Source: Sulfuricaulis limicola | Lineage (GTDB): Bacteria > Pseudomonadota > Gammaproteobacteria > Acidiferrobacterales > Sulfurifustaceae | Direction: 5' to 3' | Assembly (NCBI RefSeq): GCF_002355735.1 | Contig: NZ_AP014879.1 | Coordinates: 992,001-1,056,000, forward strand | Length of the DNA: 64,000 bases | Shown here: positions 7,969-15,287 of the stretch, piece by piece | How the letters are laid out: each line of letters opens with the position of its first letter | How positions within the stretch are numbered: position 1 is the stretch's first letter | Position numbers and translations under genes: made by a program | Notes under the pieces: model-generated | Told to the model about the DNA's origin: nothing | Databases searched by the model: none | What the model saw: the letters and a program-made list of their open reading frames with translations, nothing else

Positions 7969-7997
7969 AATATATGAAGCGGGGCAGAACCTGTCAA
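7969..7997 (-). promoter_or_regulatory. Sigma-70-like promoter of the btuB operon
   Basis: Minus strand: TTGACA (7997-7992, perfect -35), a 17-base spacer, TATATT (7974-7969, five of six to the -10). The predicted start lies near 7962, about 18 bases before the P1 helix of the riboswitch, so the whole aptamer would be transcribed. Confidence 0.8.
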
Positions 7998-8080
7998 TGA
8001 CATTCCGGTGATTACCGGATAACCACGCGGCGGGCGACACAAGCCGGGAGCGCGAAATGCGGATTTTTTTTCGGTGCGCC

Positions 8081-8111
8081 AAAAAGAAAAAGCCGGCCCG
8101 CAGGCCGGCTT
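8081..8111 (-). terminator. Rho-independent terminator after the Ala/Pro lipoprotein gene
   Basis: Nine-base stem AAGCCGGCC/GGCCGGCTT (8090-8098 with 8103-8111) with a four-base loop, followed on the minus strand by TTTTTCTTTTT. It lies 33 bases beyond the stop at 8144 and separates that gene from the btuB promoter. Confidence 0.85.
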
Positions 8112-8143
8112 GAAAAAACAGACAGCAGCTAAAAAAACGAGTC

Positions 8144-8353
8144 TTATTTCTTTTCCGGAGCAGCCGGAGCTGCCGGAGCCGCGGGCGCAGCCGGTGCTGC
8201 CGCATCCGCAGGTTTTGCCGCATCCGCCGCCGGGGCAGCAGGAGCTGCTGAGGTTGCCGGAGCCGCCGGAGCCGGGGCAGCCGCCTTTTTCTCGCATGCC
8301 GTAACCGCTGTCATGGCCAGAAGGGCGGCCAGAAGAATCGAGTACTTTTTCAT
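8144..8353 (-). CDS. Small alanine/proline-rich lipoprotein
   Basis: 69 residues. Signal peptide MKKYSILLAALLAMTAVTAC with a lipobox (VTAC), so the mature chain would be lipidated at Cys20. The remaining 49 residues are almost only Ala, Pro and Lys with a few Asp, arranged as APAAPA-type units and ending in PEKK. No enzymatic motif exists; such chains act as periplasmic spacers or cell-wall linkers. The single gene has its own terminator and about 200 bases of upstream non-coding DNA, suggesting it is independently expressed. Confidence 0.75.
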   Translation of the reverse strand: MKKYSILLAALLAMTAVTACEKKAAAPAPAAPATSAAPAAPAADAAKPADAAAPAAPAAPAAPAAPEKK

Positions 8354-8551
8354 GATAAATACGTTTCCTTGTGTTTGAGCTATGGGTATGCCCGTAAATG
8401 GGGAATTCGGCTGATCAAGACATGATCTTGCAGCCGGGCGCTATTCTTATCAAATTGGGGAAAGTTTCCATCGCTATTATTGCACGTCAATATTTATTTT
8501 TTTGATTGATAAAGCCGGGGCATCCTTGGGCGGACAGCAGATGAACGCCCG

Positions 8552-10915
8552 TCAGGACGCCAGTCGCGGCGCGCCGTAAAACAGGCCCTGGGCCGTGTGG
8601 ATGCCGATCTCCTGCAGCGCCCGCTCAGTAGCGGCGTCTTCCACGCTCTCCGCGATGGTTTTCATGCCGAAAGACGTGGCCAGTTCGTGGATATGGGTGA
8701 CGATCTTGCGATCGGATTCGTTGCGCAGCATGCCGCGCACGAAAGAACCCTCGATCTTGAGATAATCCGGCCGGAACTGGTTGAGGAAGTTATAGGTGGA
8801 ATAGCCGCTGCCGAAATCATCGAGTGCCAGCTGACAGCCCAGCGCCCGCAGGCTCTGGATGTCCTGATGCAGGCTGTCGCTCAGGGGGATGGTTTCGCGC
8901 TCGGTGATCTCGATGGTGATCGAACGGCCCTCGTCGCAGGCCGGTTTGAGCAGCTGGCTCAGCTCACCCACGAAATCCTTGTCATTGAAGGAAGTGATGT
9001 CCACGTTCAGGAACAGCGCGTATTCCGGCGGCGTCAGTTTCAGCGCCTGGCCGATGATGTGCAGATCCACGTAGCGCGTCAGCCCCAGTTCTTCCGCCAC
9101 CGTGATGAAATCCTTGGCCTGGATCACGAGACCGTTGATGCGCATGCGCGCCAGCACCTCGTAGGCCATGGGCTCGCCGCTTTTGAGATTGCAGATGGGC
9201 TGGAACGCGGGATGGAAATGACCCTGTTCCAGCGCGTTACGCAGCTGGAAGCCCTGGCTGAAAATGGACATCACCGCGCGGCTGATGTCGGGCGACAGCA
9301 CCTCGATGCGATTGCGGCCGCGGCGCTTGCTGTGGTACAGCGCCACGTCCGCCGCGCTCACCAGGTCCTGGGCATTGGTGCCGTGCGTGGGCGCCTCGGC
9401 CACGCCCATGGAGGATTGCAGCTGCATGTGCCCGACCGGCAGCGGGATGCGCGTGTCGTTGATGCTCTCGTGCAACTTCTGCGCGATGCGCGTGGCGTTC
9501 TCGATATCGGTGTTCTTGAGCACCATGGCGAACTCGTCGCCCGCCATGCGCGCGATGTAGTCGTTGCGCCGCACCTGCTGCTTGAGCAGCTGCGCGGTGG
9601 TGCGCAGCACTTCGTCGCCGAAGGGATGGCCGTAGGTGTCGTTGATGAACTTGAAACCGTCGAGGTCGATCAGCAGCAGGCACACCGGGAGATTCTTCGG
9701 CAGGTGATCGGAGAGGATCACCTCGAGCTGGCCGTCGAAATGACGGCGGTTGTACAGTCCCGTGAGCGGATCGGTGACGGACAGGTGGTAAAGCTCGTCC
9801 TGGTATTTGGTGAGCAGATGATTGAGCTCGACGCTCTTGGTGACGTCGCTGAGCGTGCCGATGATGCCGGTGAAGTTGCCAGCCGAGTCGGTCTGCGCAT
9901 CGGCGTCGAGACTCATCCACAGGCGTTTGCCGTCCGTCGAACGCAGGGAGATTTCCCGGTTTTTCTCGTGCAGGCGCGGCAGCGCGCGCGCATCGAAGTC
10001 GCGGATGACGTCCTCGTCCACCAGAAAGTCGCTGAAGGATTTGCCGAGCGAATCGTCGGCGGCGAAGCCGGTCAATCCCTTCCAGGCCGGATTGAGAAAC
10101 ACGATGCGCCCGTCGGTATCGAGCTCGAACAGGATTTCGTGCATGCTGTTGACGAGCTTGCGCAGCCGCGTCTCGCTGAATTCGAGCAGCTCGCGCGTCT
10201 CCTCGAGGCTTTGAATGTAATGCCGCAGCGTGGCCGAACCCTGGGTGAAGGCCTGGTTGAGTTCCTGGATTTCGCGGCTGCCGGACTCGATGAGCTGTGT
10301 GCGCGGGTGCCAGTTGCCATGGGCGAATTCGCGCGCCCATTCCATCAACGGCCGCAGCGGCGCGGTAAAGCGGGTCAACAGCAGGTACACCAGCAGCAGT
10401 GCTGTCACGAGCGCCGCGGCGGTCAGGGCGCCGCCGATGAGGACCACATGGCGGACGCTTTGATTGAGCGGCGCGTTCGAGAGCAGCGCCTCGATCTGTC
10501 CCACCTTGGTGCCGTTGACGATCACGTCCGAAACCAGCAGCGGACCGGTTTCGGCGGTGCCGGACAGCAGCCGTGTCAGCCAGCCGAGCGGTTCGGTGTT
10601 GCCCTCGTGCCCGTACAGCAGCGAACCGCCGTTCTCGTCGGTGATGCGGATGGAGGCGATCGCCGGGTCATCGGCGATCCGGCGCATGTAGAGGTCCAGG
10701 CCGTTGACGTCGTAGTTCGCGACCATGCCGCGGACCGCCGGTTCCACCAGCATCATGAGTTTCTGCGCCAGTTGCTGCCGGGTTTCCAGGTGGGTCTGGG
10801 CCGCCTGCCGCGCGAAAGCCAGCGTCACGGCGACGGCAATGAGTATCAGCAGGAAGGAAAAGGCAACGGCGATGCGGGCGCGCAGACTTCGCGGCAGCAG
10901 CGGCAGGCGTATCAC
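8552..10915 (-). CDS. Membrane PAS-GGDEF-EAL cyclic-di-GMP enzyme
   Basis: 787 residues. Two membrane helices (about 14-34 and 158-182) frame a periplasmic sensor region; a HAMP-like segment with a coiled coil follows, a PAS domain (about 250-370), a diguanylate cyclase domain with AGDEF in place of GGDEF (about 385-545) and a phosphodiesterase domain (about 555-785). In the latter the signature is EVL (YEVLARM), and LALDDFGSGYS is intact, so phosphodiesterase activity is plausible. Stands alone between the lipoprotein and btuD, interrupting the B12 genes. Confidence 0.93.
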   Translation of the reverse strand: MIRLPLLPRSLRARIAVAFSFLLILIAVAVTLAFARQAAQTHLETRQQLAQKLMMLVEPAVRGMVANYDVNGLDLYMRRIADDPAIASIRITDENGGSLLYGHEGNTEPLGWLTRLLSGTAETGPLLVSDVIVNGTKVGQIEALLSNAPLNQSVRHVVLIGGALTAAALVTALLLVYLLLTRFTAPLRPLMEWAREFAHGNWHPRTQLIESGSREIQELNQAFTQGSATLRHYIQSLEETRELLEFSETRLRKLVNSMHEILFELDTDGRIVFLNPAWKGLTGFAADDSLGKSFSDFLVDEDVIRDFDARALPRLHEKNREISLRSTDGKRLWMSLDADAQTDSAGNFTGIIGTLSDVTKSVELNHLLTKYQDELYHLSVTDPLTGLYNRRHFDGQLEVILSDHLPKNLPVCLLLIDLDGFKFINDTYGHPFGDEVLRTTAQLLKQQVRRNDYIARMAGDEFAMVLKNTDIENATRIAQKLHESINDTRIPLPVGHMQLQSSMGVAEAPTHGTNAQDLVSAADVALYHSKRRGRNRIEVLSPDISRAVMSIFSQGFQLRNALEQGHFHPAFQPICNLKSGEPMAYEVLARMRINGLVIQAKDFITVAEELGLTRYVDLHIIGQALKLTPPEYALFLNVDITSFNDKDFVGELSQLLKPACDEGRSITIEITERETIPLSDSLHQDIQSLRALGCQLALDDFGSGYSTYNFLNQFRPDYLKIEGSFVRGMLRNESDRKIVTHIHELATSFGMKTIAESVEDAATERALQEIGIHTAQGLFYGAPRLAS

Positions 10916-11101
10916 CGTCGTACCACCGGAAAAAAGGGGAGAAAAGTACCCACGGGGAGCCCGTGCTCCCGTACGGTTTCCGGCAGACGACTTAGCACCA
11001 AGACGCTAGCCCCATCCGTTATATATATATTTAAGTGCCGCTGCGAGTGGCGCAAAGTATAACGGTCGGTCTCTCATTAATCCACACCGCCCGGCGAGGC
11101 G

Positions 11102-11863
11102 TCAGTCCGGCAGAAACCATGTATTGCCGTTGTCACGGATTTCGCGCAAACGGCAGTGGTACATCTGCTCGAGGTTGGATCGGTTCAGCATGTCGGCCAG
11201 CGGGCCATGGCGGCATTCACCGTGGTCGAACAGCAGAATGGCGTGCGTGCCGAAGCGCGCCGCCAGGTTGACGTCGTGCAGCACGAAAACGTTGAGATGC
11301 CCCGGCCGGTGCGCGCGCCCGGCCACCAGCTCCAGCACCTGGACCTGGTGGCGCAGGTCGAGATGATTGGTCGGTTCGTCCAGCAGGCAGATCGGCGCAT
11401 CCTGTGCCAGCAGGGCGGCGATTTCCACCCGCCGCCGCTCGCCGCCGGACAGCGTCGCCAGTGGACGCTGCGCCAGGCCGTTCAGGCCGACGGCTTCCAG
11501 CGCGGCTTCGGCCACGCGATAGTCCTGCGCGCCTTCCCATTGCCAGCGATCGAGGTGCGGATAGCGGCCGGTCAGCACGGTTTCGAGGACGGTGGCGGGG
11601 AATTCCGACTCCGCTTCCTGGAACAGCACGCCGATGCGCCGGGCGCGCGTGCGCGGGGGGAAACCGCCGATCTCGCTGCCGTCGAGCCGGATCTGCCCCG
11701 CATCCGGCACGCGCAGGCCGGCCAGCGCATGCAGCAGCGTGGTTTTGCCGCTGCCGTTGGCGCCCAGGATTACCCAGTTCTCGCCGGGCTTCAGCTCGGC
11801 ATCGAGGCTGGCGCACAGGGTGCGCTCCGCAATGGCCAGGGTCAGGTTTTGCGCGTGCAGCAT
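11102..11863 (-). CDS. btuD: ABC transporter ATPase of the cobalamin importer
   Basis: 253 residues. Walker A GANGSGKTT (about 35-43), Q loop LFQEAES, signature LSGGERRRVEIA, Walker B ICLLDEPTNHLD and the switch His in VLHDVN. Class of type II importers for iron siderophores and cobalamin. Its ATG overlaps the stop of the permease gene (ATGA), so the two are translated together. Assignment to B12 rests on the permease and the nearby btuF, btuB and riboswitch; an iron-complex substrate is the alternative. Confidence 0.85.
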   Translation of the reverse strand: MLHAQNLTLAIAERTLCASLDAELKPGENWVILGANGSGKTTLLHALAGLRVPDAGQIRLDGSEIGGFPPRTRARRIGVLFQEAESEFPATVLETVLTGRYPHLDRWQWEGAQDYRVAEAALEAVGLNGLAQRPLATLSGGERRRVEIAALLAQDAPICLLDEPTNHLDLRHQVQVLELVAGRAHRPGHLNVFVLHDVNLAARFGTHAILLFDHGECRHGPLADMLNRSNLEQMYHCRLREIRDNGNTWFLPD

Positions 11864-12834
11864 CAGCGAGAACGGACCAGCAGATAGAGAAAGACCGGAA
11901 CGCCCAGCAGGGCGGTAATTACCCCTACCGGCAATTGCGCCGGCGCCGTCAGGCTGCGCGCGAGGGTGTCGGCGATGGTCAGGAAGCCGCCGCCGAGCAG
12001 CACGCTGGCGGGCAGCAGAAAGCGATGATCCGAGCCGCCGAGCAACCTTAATATATGGGGAATCACCAGGCCCACAAAACCGACGCTGCCGGCGAGCGTG
12101 ACCGCCATGGCGGTCAGCAGGGAAGCCACCAGATAAATGGCGAAGCGCAGCCGCGCGGGGTTTTCTCCCAATGCGGCGGCGGTGTTTTCACCGCGCAGCA
12201 GCAGGTTGAGGGCGCGGGCGAACCAGAGCGACACGGCGAGCCCGGCCAGCATGGCCGCCAGCGCCACGGTCGGTTGCGTGGCATAACTCAGATCGCCGAT
12301 CAGCCAGAACAGCATGCCCTGGATCTGCGCCGCGGGCGCCAGCGCCAGGATCAGGCTGATCAGGGCGCCCCAGCCCGCGGCGATCACCACGCCGGTGAGC
12401 AGCAGGCGATTCTGTGTCCACACCGAACCCAGGCGACTCAGGCCGAAGACCAGAAACATGGAGACCAGCGCGCCAAGGAACGCGTTGCCTCGCACCCAGC
12501 CGATGCCGAGACCGCCGAGCATGGACAGCAGCGCGGCACAGGCTGCGCCGCCCGAGACGCCGAGCACGTAAGGGTCCGCGAGCGGATTGCGCAGCAACAC
12601 TTGCAGCAGGGCGCCCGAGAGCGCCAGCAGGCCGCCGACGGCGAAGGCCGCCAGCGCGCGCGGCAGACGCAACTCGTGGACGACCAAATAGACGGTAGCG
12701 TTGTCCTGGCGACCCAGCAATGCGTGCCACAATTCCGCTGCGCCGATATCCAGGCTGCCATGCGATACGGCGAACCACAGGGCCAGCGGCGCCAGCGCCA
12801 GCAGGATCAGCATCGTCAGCAGGCGGCGGCTCAT
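11863..12834 (-). CDS. btuC: ABC transporter permease, BtuC/FecCD family
   Basis: 323 residues with about ten membrane helices. FecCD-family landmarks: LRLPRALAAFAVGGLLALSG, NPLADPYVLGVSGGA, a GSVGFVGLVIPHILR loop that contacts the ATPase, and a C-terminal LLGVPVFLYLL. Start set at 12834 (MSRRLL); a longer in-frame start at 12858 falls inside a REP-type repeat and would add eight unrelated residues. No riboswitch is recognisable in the short region upstream, unlike btuB. Confidence 0.87.
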   Translation of the reverse strand: MSRRLLTMLILLALAPLALWFAVSHGSLDIGAAELWHALLGRQDNATVYLVVHELRLPRALAAFAVGGLLALSGALLQVLLRNPLADPYVLGVSGGAACAALLSMLGGLGIGWVRGNAFLGALVSMFLVFGLSRLGSVWTQNRLLLTGVVIAAGWGALISLILALAPAAQIQGMLFWLIGDLSYATQPTVALAAMLAGLAVSLWFARALNLLLRGENTAAALGENPARLRFAIYLVASLLTAMAVTLAGSVGFVGLVIPHILRLLGGSDHRFLLPASVLLGGGFLTIADTLARSLTAPAQLPVGVITALLGVPVFLYLLVRSR

Positions 12835-12839
12835 GTTCT

Positions 12840-12922
12840 GTAGCCCGGATGAAGGCACGTAGTGCCGTAATCCGGGGAAAGTCGATTGATTCCCGGATTG
12901 CGCTTCGCTCCATCCGGGCTAC
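12840..12922. repeat. REP-type inverted repeat pair
   Basis: The ends are a perfect 12-bp inverted repeat, GTAGCCCGGATG (12840-12851) and CATCCGGGCTAC (12911-12922). Inside are two REP-like units with TAATCCGGGG and CCCGGATTGCGCTTCGCT. This is the BIME-like arrangement widespread in proteobacteria and mobilised by RAYT transposases, one of which is encoded at 35403. Its sequence differs from the REPs flanking that gene. Confidence 0.8.
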
Positions 12923-12964
12923 GCATAAGAATGCTGTTTCTGGAGCGGGGCATTCTCTTTGCCG

Positions 12965-13618
12965 TCAGCGCAGCGGCAGGATCTGCCAGCCGCGTTGCTG
13001 CGCCTCGCGCCGCAGGATGTCGTCGGGATTGACCGCCACCGGATGATCGACGATGGAAAGCAACGGCAGGTCGTTGTGTGAATCACTGTAAAACCAGCTG
13101 TCCTGCATGGTCAGCCCCTGTTCCTTTATCCAGCTTTTGAGCCGCGTGACTTTGCCTTCGCGGTAGCAGGGCGTGCCGGCGACCTTGCCCGTGAAACGGC
13201 CATCGCGCTCTTCCGGCTCGGTCGCGATCAGGTGCGGAATCTCGAACTCCTCGGCGATCGGCGCGGTCACGAAGCGGTTGGTCGCGGTGATGATGACGAG
13301 CGTGTCGCCGTTCGCGCGATGCAGGTTCACCAGCGCGCGCGCCGCGGGCGTGATCATGGGCAGAACCTTGTCCTGCATGTAGCGCCGGTGCCAGCCGTCG
13401 AGGGTGGCGCGGTCGTGAAGCGCGAGCGGGCGCAGCGCGAAGGCGAGAAATTCCATGATGTCGAGCGTGCCGGCCTGGTACTGGGCGTAATAGCGCTCGT
13501 TTTCGCGCTCGTATTCCTCGCCGTCCACGATGTGGTTCTCGATGAGAAAACGGCCCCAGGCATGGTCGCTGTCGCCGCGCAGCAGCGTGTTGTCGAGGTC
13601 GAAGATCGCGAGGGTCAA
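12965..13618 (-). CDS. HAD-IB family hydrolase, phosphoserine-phosphatase-like
   Basis: 217 residues from TTG 13618, preceded by GGAATAATAA. The longer open frame to an ATG at 13681 runs through an intergenic repeat, so that start was rejected. HAD motifs: FDLDNTLL (nucleophile Asp and general acid Asp), IITATN, the Lys of YREGKV, and SDSHNDLPLL. The four-helix cap between motifs I and II is that of the HAD-IB subfamily (SerB, CicA). Substrate is not predictable; small phosphomonoesters are typical. Confidence 0.82.
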   Translation of the reverse strand: MTLAIFDLDNTLLRGDSDHAWGRFLIENHIVDGEEYERENERYYAQYQAGTLDIMEFLAFALRPLALHDRATLDGWHRRYMQDKVLPMITPAARALVNLHRANGDTLVIITATNRFVTAPIAEEFEIPHLIATEPEERDGRFTGKVAGTPCYREGKVTRLKSWIKEQGLTMQDSWFYSDSHNDLPLLSIVDHPVAVNPDDILRREAQQRGWQILPLR

Positions 13619-13635
13619 TTTATTATTCCAATGAA

Positions 13636-13715
13636 ACCGCAGATAAACGCAGATTAACGCAGATTTGAACTCTTCTCTCAATATTTATCCGCGTTTATCT
13701 GCGTTCATCTGCGGT
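13636..13715. repeat. Intergenic inverted repeat between the HAD and WD40 genes
   Basis: Ends ACCGCAGATAAACGCAG (13636-13652) and CTGCGTTCATCTGCGGT (13699-13715) are inverted with one mismatch. Internal copies of the ACGCAGAT motif give a stuttered pattern. This resembles the ATCTGCG-type intergenic repeats found in many environmental genomes. It extends into the 3' end of the WD40 gene and supplies that protein's last residues. Confidence 0.75.
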
Positions 13716-14738
13716 TCCAGAATTATAAAAAACTCTTTCCGGCAGCAGATTCCGCAGATCCCAGAGATGTATGTTCGCGTCATCGGAGGTCGAGGCCAGG
13801 TAACGTCCGTCCGGTGAGAACAGCACGACAGTACCGCACAGTTCGTGCGGCTGAAAGCGCTGCAACACGTTTCCGGTTTGTGCATCCAGCAGGTACACCG
13901 CACTGTCGGTTTGCCGGCCGATGCTGGCGAGCTGCCGGCCATCGCGGTCGAAGCTGATGGATTTGACGATGCCGCGGTGCGCCGTGGGCAGGACGGTGAG
14001 CGATGCATCAGCGAGTCGCCAGCGGAACAGATTGAACCAGCCGCTGCCCAGGAGGATGTCGCCGGCGGGCGCGAAGGCCAAGTCCTGCGCGTCCGTGGGG
14101 GGAGCCGGGAGTGAACGCGGCTGTTCTCCCGGCCGCCAATAAAAGACGACTCCGTCCGTGCCGCCCGAAGCCACTTGCCGGGTGGCAGGATGATAAGCCA
14201 CGGCGCGCACCGCGCCACGGTGGAGCGGCAGGTCCTGCAGTAGCGCGAAATCGGTCAAATGCCACAGCCGCACATGCCCGTCGCGGTGACCCGTGACCAC
14301 CAGCGCCGTGGCCTCGTCCGCCACCATGTCGGTGACCGGAGAGGGCGTGGCGAGACGTTTGATCAGTTTGCCTTCGCGCGTCCAGAGCGCGAGCAAACCG
14401 TCGTATCCGGCGGAGAGGATTTCACGATCGTGGTTGAGAAATTGCAGCCCCTGAAGCGAGCCGTCATGCGCCGTCCAGCCGCCGAGTTCCGTTCCCTCCG
14501 GCAGGCTCCACAGGCGTATGCGCCCCTCCGAACCACCCGAAGCGAGCACCTTCGATGCGGTGTCGAAGGCGAGCGCATAGCCGTTGTTGTGGACGTCATG
14601 CAGGATGACATTGGCGGGAATACGGGGTGTGGACGCGCACCCGGTCAGCCCCGGTCCGGCCATCATCAATACCATACCGGCAATCCACCATCGGCGCGGC
14701 GCCGCATTGCCGCCACCGCGGCTTCGTGGAAAAATCAT
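13695..14738 (-). CDS. WD40-repeat lipoprotein
   Basis: 347 residues. Signal peptide with lipobox LTGC near residue 33, then six or seven WD40-type repeats of about 40 residues (ASGGSEGRIRLWSL, SAGYDGLLALWT, VTGHRDGHVRLWHL, ASGGTDGVVFYWR, ASTSDDANIHLWDL), making one beta-propeller. Likely a periplasmic or outer-membrane-tethered scaffold; binding partner unknown. The C-terminal NSGTADERR is encoded by the intergenic repeat at 13636-13715, so the original end may have been altered by its insertion. Divergent from rppH, 46 bases apart. Confidence 0.8.
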   Translation of the reverse strand: MIFPRSRGGGNAAPRRWWIAGMVLMMAGPGLTGCASTPRIPANVILHDVHNNGYALAFDTASKVLASGGSEGRIRLWSLPEGTELGGWTAHDGSLQGLQFLNHDREILSAGYDGLLALWTREGKLIKRLATPSPVTDMVADEATALVVTGHRDGHVRLWHLTDFALLQDLPLHRGAVRAVAYHPATRQVASGGTDGVVFYWRPGEQPRSLPAPPTDAQDLAFAPAGDILLGSGWFNLFRWRLADASLTVLPTAHRGIVKSISFDRDGRQLASIGRQTDSAVYLLDAQTGNVLQRFQPHELCGTVVLFSPDGRYLASTSDDANIHLWDLRNLLPERVFYNSGTADERR

Positions 14739-14784
14739 GTTATTGTTCCGTTATGCTTGTGACTGAACGGTTGACGGGTTTGTA

Positions 14785-15273
14785 ATGATAGACGAACACG
14801 GTTACCGCCCCAACGTGGGCATCATCCTGTGCAACCGCGTTAACCAGGTTTTCTGGGCGCGCCGCTGTGGCCAGGATGGCTGGCAGTTTCCGCAGGGTGG
14901 CGTGCGCCCGCAGGAACCGGTCGAGCAGGCCATGTACCGCGAGCTGCGCGAAGAGGTCGGCCTGTCGCCGGCGCACATCGAAGTGCTCGGCCGCACCCGC
15001 GACTGGTTGCATTACGATATCCCCGATCATTTTCGCCGGCGCAATCCGAACAGCGCCTTCCGCGGCCAGAAGCAGATCTGGTATCTGTTGCGCCTGATCG
15101 GGCAGGATCAGGACGTGCGTCTCAATGCCTGTGAACGACCGGAATTCGATGAATGGCGCTGGATCGAATACTGGAGCGCGCTGGAACATATCATCAGTTT
15201 CAAGCGCGAGGTCTACCAGCGGGCCCTGACCGAGCTGGAGCCGCTGTTGTCATCCCTGAAAACCCGCGACTGA
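14785..15273 (+). CDS. rppH: RNA pyrophosphohydrolase
   Basis: 162 residues. Nudix enzyme that removes 5' pyrophosphate from primary transcripts and so triggers mRNA decay. The sequence has the RppH start ([16 protein letters not shown]), the WQFPQGGV motif before the Nudix box, the REL and REEVGL parts of the box (about residues 52-62), and the family-specific [13 protein letters not shown] stretch. Length matches E. coli RppH (176) closely. The usual ptsP partner does not follow; an RND-type gene does. Confidence 0.95.
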   Translation: MIDEHGYRPNVGIILCNRVNQVFWARRCGQDGWQFPQGGVRPQEPVEQAMYRELREEVGLSPAHIEVLGRTRDWLHYDIPDHFRRRNPNSAFRGQKQIWYLLRLIGQDQDVRLNACERPEFDEWRWIEYWSALEHIISFKREVYQRALTELEPLLSSLKTRD

Positions 15274-15287
15274 GGAGCAAGCGGCGC

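Noticed and set aside
8597-11062. Open frame of about 820 codons on the plus strand
   Set aside because: Antisense to the GGDEF-EAL gene; low-complexity composition typical of a shadow frame in GC-rich DNA.
12840-12858. Start of btuC at 12858
   Set aside because: The codons before 12834 are part of a REP palindrome and encode residues unlike the family.
12923-12964. A second cobalamin riboswitch before btuC
   Set aside because: No B12 box or CCCGCAACGG-type core was found between the HAD gene and btuC.
13619-13681. Longer HAD protein starting at 13681
   Set aside because: The extra codons lie in an intergenic inverted repeat; the family fold starts at about 13618.
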